Source of the DNA: Cyanodermella asteris
Taxonomy: Eukaryota > Ascomycota > Lecanoromycetes > Ostropales > Stictidaceae
Assembly: GCA_900618795.1 (NCBI GenBank)
Contig: UYJD01000017.1
Location: 64,314 to 128,313, forward strand
Reading direction: 5' to 3'
DNA: 64,000 nucleotides
The notes under the pieces are model-generated. The model did not search any database. It was not told where the DNA came from and was given only the letters and a program-made list of their open reading frames with translations. The position numbers and the translations under genes were made by a program. Positions 56,850 through 64,000 of this stretch are shown one piece after another (within the stretch, counting starts at the first letter, position 1; every line of letters begins with the position of its first letter).

Positions 56850-56891
56850 ACGATCTGTTATCGATACAACACGATCCGTTATCGATACAAC
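56850..56891 (+). repeat. 21-bp tandem duplication around TATCGATA
   Basis: ACGATCTGTTATCGATACAAC (56850-56870) is followed at once by a second copy with one T-to-C difference (56871-56891). Each copy contains the palindrome TATCGATA. CG-rich words (GTCGCGCGATATCGAG) follow directly, which is unusual for this AT-rich block. Confidence 0.8.
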
Positions 56892-58210
56892 AGATTGTCG
56901 CGCGATATCGAGATGCTGTAATCTGGACTTCATAATTGTATATGGCAAATATAGCTGAAATCTCTGATAGCCATGCAATTGTTCTTCACAGTATAGTCTA
57001 GTCTTGCAATTGCACTAATAACTTAACTGAACTGTATTACATTTCATATCAACAGTAAAGTATCAGAATTGAGTTGCTGTGATCTTGCAATGACGCTACG
57101 CCCTACTTAGGCTTCAATTCTACAGTTAGCCTGCGCAATTAATCCAATTTATGCTTAGAGCTAGGTATTTTAAAATTGATATTATGAAGCTGGACTATCG
57201 CAGAGTAACAAGTTTACTTAGTATAATGCCTAAATTGTAAGGGTTTGGTTCTTTAATAATTTAGTAAAAGGCAAATCCTCTTTCTATCATTCAGTTATAG
57301 GTTAAGTGAAGAGATTCATCTTTAATCTTCTAGTTTAATATTTGCAAGCTTAGAATTAAATCATTTTGAATTTGTGAAAGCAAAGTATTCAACCCTTTAA
57401 TGATTTGGATTAGCGCTATAGAGATCCTAGGTTATTTTCTCACGAAAAAAAAATTACCGTGGTGTTATATAGGCTTTAGTTACTGCATCCATATAAGTAT
57501 ATTAAGAGTTTGTTTAGATTAGTAATATGCCAAAGTTGTTACTGATTACTATATTCTTCTTGTTATTAACATTGACATACAATATGTTTGCTTTGCTTAG
57601 GCAATACATCATAGAAACCCAATAATGTAATGAGTAATTAAACAATAAAAAAGCAGCAGTATTATGTAGTAACACAGTAGTAACCTCATAGCAAAGTAAT
57701 GAAATGTCACAGACTCTTTGCTGTTATGTAGCTGTAGAATGTAAACTTATTACATTACTATTTATGATCTTTGCAATGGTAAAATTGCTAAGTACCAACA
57801 CATTATGTAGTCTACCTAACACTACGTAGCAAAAAGTAGTCACTCAGTAGGTTAGTTTCTAGTCCTACTACCACCTAGATGACAGGCTATCTATCACACT
57901 AGACTATATATCTTAAATTCTGAGCGATAGTAAGTCACAATTTACATAGAGCTATACTAGAGTAGAACTAGTTTCTACCTGAAATAGGAGGCCTGGCCCA
58001 AGGTTACTAGCTAGTCAAGCGTTTTCAATTTAAAGAAATCAAGCCTAATAGAATCAATGATAAATAAGTTCTACCTTCGCTCAATTACTTCAGTCCTGCC
58101 GGCTAAACACCGCTATCGAAGCATGGATTATTGTTGATCTCGGCCAATTAATTCTTCAGCGTATGGCTGCGCAACATTATTGCTGTACTACTACAATGCT
58201 ACAGCAATAA

Positions 58211-58325
58211 TATTATATTATATTATATTATATTATATTATATTATATTATATTATATTATATTATATTATATTATATTATATTATATTATATTATATTA
58301 TATTATATTATATTATATTATATTA
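58211..58325 (+). repeat. (TATTA)23 microsatellite
   Basis: A perfect pentanucleotide array, 115 bp long, of 23 copies of TATTA, with a few degenerate flanking copies. Its purity suggests recent expansion and probable length variation. Confidence 0.97.
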
Positions 58326-60100
58326 TAATAAGAAGATACATGAATGAGCGGTGGTTTTCCATTACTATTCTATATTTATCTAGCTTGCGTTATAAAAATT
58401 GTTTACTGTCATAGATAGGCTGCCGTTACATAATGACTCCACTTATCTGATGCTATATATTATATCTCTAAAGCTTGTGAGTCGCATATACGGCAGCGAT
58501 TCAATAAGTTACATAGAGCAATATGTTGCAAGGCATTGGGATCACTCGATAATTAGATTACAACCATAGCTTTAGTTCCGATTCTTGTAAGTCCAGGGTA
58601 GCGCAGCATCGAATTATTGTATCCGTTATAGGAATCTTTGCTACAATTCTATTTTACTTATCAAATTGCTTTCATATTACGCAAATAGTTGTAGTATTTC
58701 TGTACATCTAGCTAGTATTACCCTTTGTTATATCGTTGTAATTACTGTCTTATTTCAATAAACCGCAAAATGAACGCTATGAGGTAAAATGCCATACTGT
58801 AGTAGCGTTATCTCAATGTTTCAACACAAATCATCATCTTCATTTTATAGAAACTTAATTTACCTCTCGTTAATCCTAAACACAAATCGCGGGAAACTAT
58901 CACGACACTCTTCTATCGTTTTCAAGGAGAGAAATGCTGTGCCAAGCAAAATCATGCTATCACACTATGAAGACATATATTCCAGAGTTTTATAAAGCTT
59001 TAAACATTACAAAGTAGAGAAAGGTCAGTCTTAAGCAACTAATTATGCATGGAGTATACTAAATATCATAGATATGATACTTCTTTAACGCAGTCAAAAC
59101 ATTGATAAGACTGTCATTTCTTTTAATTATTATATCAAGTAGTTATAAAGGCTTATGCTCTGTAACATCAATTTAGACTTGTTGGAGAACAATATGCGCT
59201 TCACTTCTCCTTTATTACTTAAGATGGCTATCTATTAGGCTATTTACTCATCCATAGTAAGTATTTGTTAATAGCTAACTGCTTGTTCATTTATAATACA
59301 AACAGAATAGTAGAAAAGAATATTTCATTCGTATTTAGGCAACAGTAAGTTATAGTCTCTTCATAGCTAAATAACACTTCAAATTGATTTCATAATGTGA
59401 ATATAGTATTGCAATTCTAAACATCATAACACTATAATAAGACAAACTCATAATATTATAGCTATATTTAATAATACTCGGAAAGGATTCTCAGCTGCTA
59501 TTAGCTATTTTAGCCTATGGAAATCCGACAATAAATGAAGTTTCTTTAGACTCAGCTGATTTCTTTGTCTGCACGATGAAATGCTATTGTAATAACGTTA
59601 CGAATTTATATTAATCAGCAATACTACTATAACATAGCTAGGATATGATGATGGTGACATTATACTCCTATCGAGTCTATCTTATCAGACTATTAGGGCT
59701 AGTCCAGTATCTATTTATCTTCGCGGGCGAGAAAACCCTTAGTAAGGGTAGAAAAACTCTCTCTATATTCTTTGCATGCTTCGAACGCTGTCGCCAGTCC
59801 TTCTCGTACCCATAATAGCTAGGATATTGGATCCAGAAATAATAATACCGAGTCAGTGTTCTACTCTGCTTTATTGATGTGAGATTATCATGAGATCGTT
59901 TTCTGATTATAGATTACTATGCGATAGCAAAACGCTCTTGTTGCAATAACTTTACACGGGTAGTGCTATTATATACCCTTTTCATGCATTTCAAAAAAAA
60001 TAAAAAATACTAAATACTACTAATTTTAACGGTCGTTGTAAGATTTAATAAGTGTACTATTGTTAGCTCCGTCTGGACCCTCGCTGACATAGTGAGAAGT

Positions 60101-60603
60101 TTAGAGACTTCAGTGAATCGAAACCACTACGGTTTCACCTTCCAAGCACGTTCATCACCAGACGCAAAGCTCGGTGAATGATAAACCTCTTTCATTGTGA
60201 ATGCCAACGAACGACGTATTGACATGCGTTCGAGCAGATCCCTATAGATACGACTGGGATTGCATGAGCGTCGGTGCAGACACAAATTATGTCGAGCTGG
60301 TCGATGGGATAGTCGCGGCAAAGGCACAGACAGTTGGTGCCTTCAGATAGAAGAGATCTGATCAGATAAGACACCGCAGTAGGACGCATGCATATGTTCC
60401 ACGACTGTAGATCGATTCGTTCAATTTAGATACCGAACCGCAGATCGTGGGAGCGACTCTCGCAAAGTAATATTTTGAGAATCCAGAGGGCATCATCTTC
60501 GTGAAGTACATCCGTTACACGCAGTCCCTTCACCTGCAGCAAGGCCATCGCAGCTCGTCTCCTCCGGGTGTCCCTATGTTCCAGTCTCTTGTCCAGGCAT
60601 TGC
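60101..60603. other. 3' flank of the NAC-beta gene
   Basis: About 500 bp in which the composition returns from AT-rich to normal. The small frames have no recognisable features. The left part is the boundary of the isochore, the right part the 3' untranslated region of the NAC-beta gene. Confidence 0.5.
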
Positions 60604-61250
60604 CTACTCGACCTGCTTGTCGAACGTCTCGCCGGCAACGAGGTCGGGGATGTCGTCATCGTCGTCATCGTCGTCATCGTCCTTCTTCTCACCGTCACCG
60701 CCCTGCTGCTTCTGCATGGCCTGATAGCTCTCAGCCAGCTTGCGCAGCGACGCCAGACTGTCGGGACCGAGCTGGTTCAGGATACCGGGGACAAGCTCTG
60801 TCAATTCCTTCTCCTCGCCAGCACCGTAAATGGCGAACGTGTTGGACGGGACCGAGGCGTGGACTGGACGATATTAGCTACGACTCTTTCGTAATGTCGC
60901 CGATTCGTTCATACCCTTCGGTGCTGAGAAGTGGATCACATTGCCATCCTCCTTGAACATGTTCACCTCTTCAATGGCCTGGATTGGCTGCACATTGAGC
61001 TTCTTCAAGGACTGCTGGAGCTTGCGGTCGTCTGTTCCAGAGCTCTTGTGGACCTTCTTGACCTTTCGGCGCGGGGTGCCCTTGCCACTGATGTGCGTTA
61101 GTCTTTCTCGCTCCGTGCTGGTTGTGGTCCTGTCGAGGATCGATTGCGACTTACCCTGTGCTGGTCAGTACATGCCTTGTGCTATTCGTGAGTGTACAAC
61201 ATACCTATCCGCACCGAGGCCTGCATCTTAGCGAGCTTTGCTGTATCCAT
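60604..61250 (-). CDS. EGD1: Nascent polypeptide-associated complex subunit beta (Egd1/BTF3)
   Basis: The protein is 159 residues. Exons: 61250-61205, a single G at 61155, 61087-60915, and 60863-60604. The introns are 49 bp (GTATGT, TACTGAC, CACAG), 67 bp (GTAAGT, GACTAAC, ATCAG) and 51 bp (GTATGA, GCTAAT, TCCAG). Only with the one-base exon does the frame read [16 protein letters not shown], then [20 protein letters not shown], the invariant N-terminus of NAC-beta. The rest is canonical: [53 protein letters not shown] and [20 protein letters not shown], the NAC domain that pairs with NAC-alpha. The basic RRKVKK motif contacts the ribosome near the exit tunnel. The C-terminus has ten consecutive Asp, encoded by a GAC/GAT repeat. 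The complex binds nascent chains in the cytosol. The product is certain; the splicing is unusual. Confidence 0.93.
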
Positions 61251-62039
61251 CTTGGCCGTTTGTGTGGGTGATCACGAGGGTTGACGGATGCGCACAAAAG
61301 GCAGGATCACTGGGAACTGCGAGTTAATACCGCTTGCGCACGGTGACAAGAGATCGGCTGTCTGACTTACCAGTCAAGGAGAGTCGTCGGTGTGACTGAA
61401 TTGCGTCTCCGAGCTCTGCGTTGGATTTGGTGAGCTGCAGCTTGTCGGACAGTTTTGTGCAGAACTTTGCTAAGCGAGCGATTCCCGCACTTTCGGAGCC
61501 ACACAGCGTTTCGACACTCGCTCCGCACCGCGCAGCCGTGTCGCCCGCACACATTTACGGTCGCTGTAGCATGACAAAATGGATTGTACATTACAGAAAA
61601 AGCATGCAATTATCGCCAATCTAGTCACATTGTAATTGAACACGATGAAGACAGTCGCGTACGGTTACAGAACTCGATGCATATCACGCATGTGCGGTGA
61701 ACATCTTCATAGCTCTCCAACGAGCAACTGCGCGAATATATCCTCTGTGCGAGGATGCACTTTGCCGTGTGCTGTTGATCACACGAGCCCGCGTCGCTTG
61801 CAATGTGTTTCTGGTAATAGTCGCGAAGTCGCCACCCATCTCTAGGATTTTGTGTGCCCTAGTTCCGCGGTAAATGGTGCTAGCAATATCGAGGCCGGAA
61901 GTCACCGTTTGACCCGTCTATGACATCGCTTGGTTGATCGAGCTTGGTAAGATGAATTCGCCACTGCCGTGTCCCATCGATGTGCGGTGGGAATCCTTGG
62001 TCTGATGCCCATAGTAGTCGTGAGCCTTGCACTGGTAGT
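61251..62039. other. Intergenic region
   Basis: About 790 bp: promoter and 5' leader of NAC-beta plus the 3' flank of IPI1, both on the minus strand. The small frames have no recognisable features. Confidence 0.45.
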
Positions 62040-63023
62040 TCACCCAGCACTGTTAGCCATGGCTCTCGTCACTTGCCCTGCCGCCCTCCCAAGCTCTCCA
62101 CCGTGTCGCTTCGCAACCTGAAGACCCTGATGAATGGTGTATCGAAATTGCGTCTCGAATATGGCATTCCGCGCAGTAACGTCTGCGTACAATTGGTTCT
62201 CAACATTAGTTGGGGCATCGAAAAGACCAAGCCGAGCAAACGGCTTCGCATGTTGCGGAATCAGGTGCGGACAGAAGCCCATGTATGGATCGATCGTCCC
62301 AGTGTCCAGCTTTTCGTCGAGTTTCAGTCCGAGATTGAGGAAGGCTGCGAGCGCGTCGAGAACCTTGACCATCAGTTTCGGCTCCTTGTTTAGCTTCTCG
62401 ATGGCGTTTCCACCACCAGACCACTCCTTCGTCGCCAACCGGTTTTTGTCATCGTGTTTCCAGCCGAGCAGAAGCAGGAAACATTTCAGTATCTTATACC
62501 ATCCCCCCGGACACGACACGAGGCTGACACCGAAAGTCTCGGAGGCCCAGTCCAAGACATCTAAAGCTGTTCGACAGACTCCGCTGGCAATGTGTGTCAT
62601 CCCGGTCTGAAGATACAACACCGTTTTGGCCTCAAAGCCCCGACATTGTTCCGTAGGCAGCGTGCGTAGCAGAGCCAATAGCTGTTCTCTCACGGCAGAA
62701 CTGCCATCTGTGATGAGCGGCAAGGCCTTCTCGAGCACGGATTGCGTGGGAACCTTCGTTCGTGTGGACGCGTTGACCAGAGCTGCCAAAGATTCCTTTC
62801 TCTGTGACTCGGAGCGTGAGCTAAGATGTGCGACATGTGTCGTTACCTGTGTGTTCAGCGACGGCAGGTCCGTGGAGAGAGCTTGATTCTTGAGAATGAT
62901 TCCCTTGGATCTGAAGCTAGTATTGGTCACGTTTGAGGCAGTTGGACGTGTTTTTCCGACCTTGAGCTTCGGCTTCAGGAAATCTGCCTTCTTAGCCTTT
63001 TGCTTGGCTTTGCTGGAACCCAT
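62040..63023 (-). CDS. IPI1: Pre-rRNA-processing protein Ipi1 (TEX10-like)
   Basis: One exon of 327 residues, ATG at 63023, close to the 334 residues of yeast Ipi1. The N-terminus is Lys-rich (MGSSKAKQKAKKADFLKPKL) and shows the family motif KVGKTRPTASNVTNTSFRSK near residue 22, followed by the Ipi1/TEX10 domain: LSSRSESQRKESLAALVNAS and LPLITDGSSAVREQLLALLR, then HEAT-like helices to about residue 250. Ipi1 belongs to the Rix1 complex (Rix1-Ipi1-Ipi3), which acts in the nucleoplasm to remove ITS2 and mature the pre-60S particle. No intron is needed. Its neighbour NAC-beta also serves translation, but nothing indicates joint control. Confidence 0.93.
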   Translation of the reverse strand: MGSSKAKQKAKKADFLKPKLKVGKTRPTASNVTNTSFRSKGIILKNQALSTDLPSLNTQVTTHVAHLSSRSESQRKESLAALVNASTRTKVPTQSVLEKALPLITDGSSAVREQLLALLRTLPTEQCRGFEAKTVLYLQTGMTHIASGVCRTALDVLDWASETFGVSLVSCPGGWYKILKCFLLLLGWKHDDKNRLATKEWSGGGNAIEKLNKEPKLMVKVLDALAAFLNLGLKLDEKLDTGTIDPYMGFCPHLIPQHAKPFARLGLFDAPTNVENQLYADVTARNAIFETQFRYTIHQGLQVAKRHGGELGRAAGQVTRAMANSAG

Positions 63024-63595
63024 GGCTTGAGTCGTCCGCGCGAAAGCTCGCTAGCCGGGCCTAGAAGTACTTTGTCGCGATAGTGAGCTCAAGCTGCCTC
63101 GCATGGTGTGTTTTGTTGAAAAGACGGAATTTTTTGGCTCGAAAAAAGCACGGCCGAGCAACGATTGAGATTCGCGACTTCTGTGGCGTTGGAAACACGT
63201 TCTGTATGCTGGGAAGTGAAGACTCGAAGCTTGCCTCTCACATATGCTGAGCTTCCGGCGACAGTGTATAGATTTTGTTTCGAACCGCGGTAAACCGTAG
63301 TGTAAGAGTCGAAGTGCTCCTGTATCAACTCCCACGTGACCATCAAGCCCGTTGGCATTCACTGAATGTCTCAACTGACCAGCTAATTAGCGAGGCTAAA
63401 CTCCCCGCTAAGACCCCTAAACAGCAAGGTTCCTCGAATACCTGCTCGTGGCCGCGGCAACGAATTCCATTCTCAAGGCGCAAAGCACACGTTGAATCCG
63501 CATCTCCCAGTATTTCTCGCCTGCCCAATCCATCGCACGGCAGCGCCAACAAGCGACTGTCAGAACGCCCAGGCGGCTTTACGATCATCACAAAA
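63024..63595. promoter_or_regulatory. Divergent promoter between IPI1 and the roadblock gene
   Basis: 572 bp separate two start codons pointing apart. No TATA box or named site stands out. Confidence 0.5.
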
Positions 63596-64000
63596 ATGGC
63601 CGTACGTTCAGCACTAGCTACGCGCAAGCTTACATCTTACTGAACAACCCACGCAGACAAACCCCCAGGAAACGATTGATCGATTATCAGCAAAGCCAGG
63701 AGTTCAGGCCACGCTCGTTCTTTCACGCAAAGATGGAGCTGTGATCAAAAGCTCTGGTTTCCCGCCTCCCGACTCCGCCGAAGACACGAGCCCCAAAGAT
63801 TCACAATCAAGCGACCGTGAGCCAAACTGGAAATCTAATTCAAACGGGCCAGATGAATCTTCCAATTCTCGCCCAGCAACTACGAAGCAACGTGCCGGCG
63901 CGGAGGAGACCGCTAGGGAAATCTTCAAATACGTTTCCGACACGGGTCGCTTTGTCGACAAGGTCAGTGCCGCGGACGATGTGCAGCTTCTCAGAATACG
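63596..64000 (+). CDS. Roadblock/LC7-domain protein, cut by window end
   Basis: Exon 1 is only six coding bases (63596-63601, Met-Ala); a 55-bp intron (GTACGT, CTGAAC, CGCAG) leads to exon 2 at 63657, which runs off the window. The protein opens MATNPQETIDRLSAKPGVQA, then TLVLSRKDGAVIKSSG, the first half of a dynein light chain roadblock/LC7 fold. A Ser/Asp-rich insertion of about 45 residues follows, then AREIFKYVSDTGRFVDK and DDVQLLRIR, the helix and strand of the second half. Roadblock proteins form dimers in cytoplasmic dynein or in Ragulator-type GTPase scaffolds. The N-terminal 'NPQETIDRLSxKPGV' form is that of fungal dynein light chains. The length and any later introns are unknown because at least 114 residues are visible but no stop is. 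Confidence 0.85.

Larger units (their letters stand above)
51560..60100. other. AT-rich gene-free block (isochore)
   Basis: Directly after the MFS gene the base composition falls to roughly one third G+C and stays low to about 60.1 kb. TpA is very frequent; in several 60-bp samples it outnumbers ApT, as expected after repeat-induced point mutation (RIP). Other segments, such as 52360-53090, keep many CpA/TpG pairs and do not look RIP-mutated. No frame longer than about 100 codons has a recognisable motif, and I could not identify terminal repeats or a transposon family. Such blocks in filamentous ascomycetes are usually silenced, heavily mutated repeat DNA; some serve as centromeres. Confidence 0.85.

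Noticed and set aside
58789-58995. 68-codon plus-strand frame in the AT-rich block
   Set aside because: No motif and no splice context; consistent with chance.
51560-60100. RIP as a uniform explanation for the whole block
   Set aside because: Hand counts in a sample near 52.9 kb give low TpA/ApT and many CpA/TpG, unlike the samples near 54.2 and 56.4 kb, so the block is mixed.

Overview
The window is nuclear DNA of a filamentous ascomycete (Pezizomycotina, possibly Dothideomycetes; the class is an inference). The evidence is short introns (42-67 bp in most genes) with GTRNGT donors and CTRAC/CTAAC branch sites, fungal-type proteins (MAPR, NmrA-like, EBP, Apd1/Aim32, roadblock), moderate G+C with long intergenic spaces, and one abrupt AT-rich block of about 8.5 kb. 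An assembly gap of 542 N lies at 18541-19082.

Layout. 0-14 kb: amidophosphoribosyltransferase (ADE4 type), convergent with a membrane-anchored cytochrome b5-like (MAPR) protein; a protein with an N-terminal glycogen/starch-binding-like module; a bZIP transcription factor with a long ATG-free leader; and a small hydrophilic two-exon protein. 14.9-17.9 kb: an HSL-type esterase next to a badly broken MFS transporter gene. 20-25 kb: an Apd1/Aim32-type iron-sulphur protein, a class I/II aminotransferase and a tiny two-exon metallothionein gene. 25-30.6 kb: gene-poor sequence of ordinary composition. 30.6-35.4 kb: an NmrA-like protein, a dimeric-barrel (ABM-like) protein, and a BTB-like protein that is divergent from ribosomal protein L24. 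35.7-51.5 kb: a 1901-residue scaffold with a Dbl-homology-like core, an EBP-family sterol isomerase-like membrane protein, 2-isopropylmalate synthase, a secreted metallophosphatase/5'-nucleotidase-like protein, and an allantoate-permease-type MFS transporter. 51.5-60.1 kb: AT-rich, TpA-rich, gene-free block with microsatellites, short-motif islands and a poly-A-tailed micro-insertion. 60.1-64 kb: nascent polypeptide-associated complex beta, Ipi1 (60S assembly), and the start of a roadblock/LC7 protein cut by the window end.

Most genes are independent housekeeping genes; purine synthesis, leucine synthesis and ribosome function (L24, NAC-beta, Ipi1) are represented. I see no convincing biosynthetic cluster. 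The most unusual observation is in the NAC-beta gene: the reading frame can be joined only if two complete introns are removed that are separated by a single G, that is, a one-nucleotide exon. Other points worth a second look are the metallothionein gene that simple ORF finding misses, the decayed MFS gene, and the structure of the AT-rich block.
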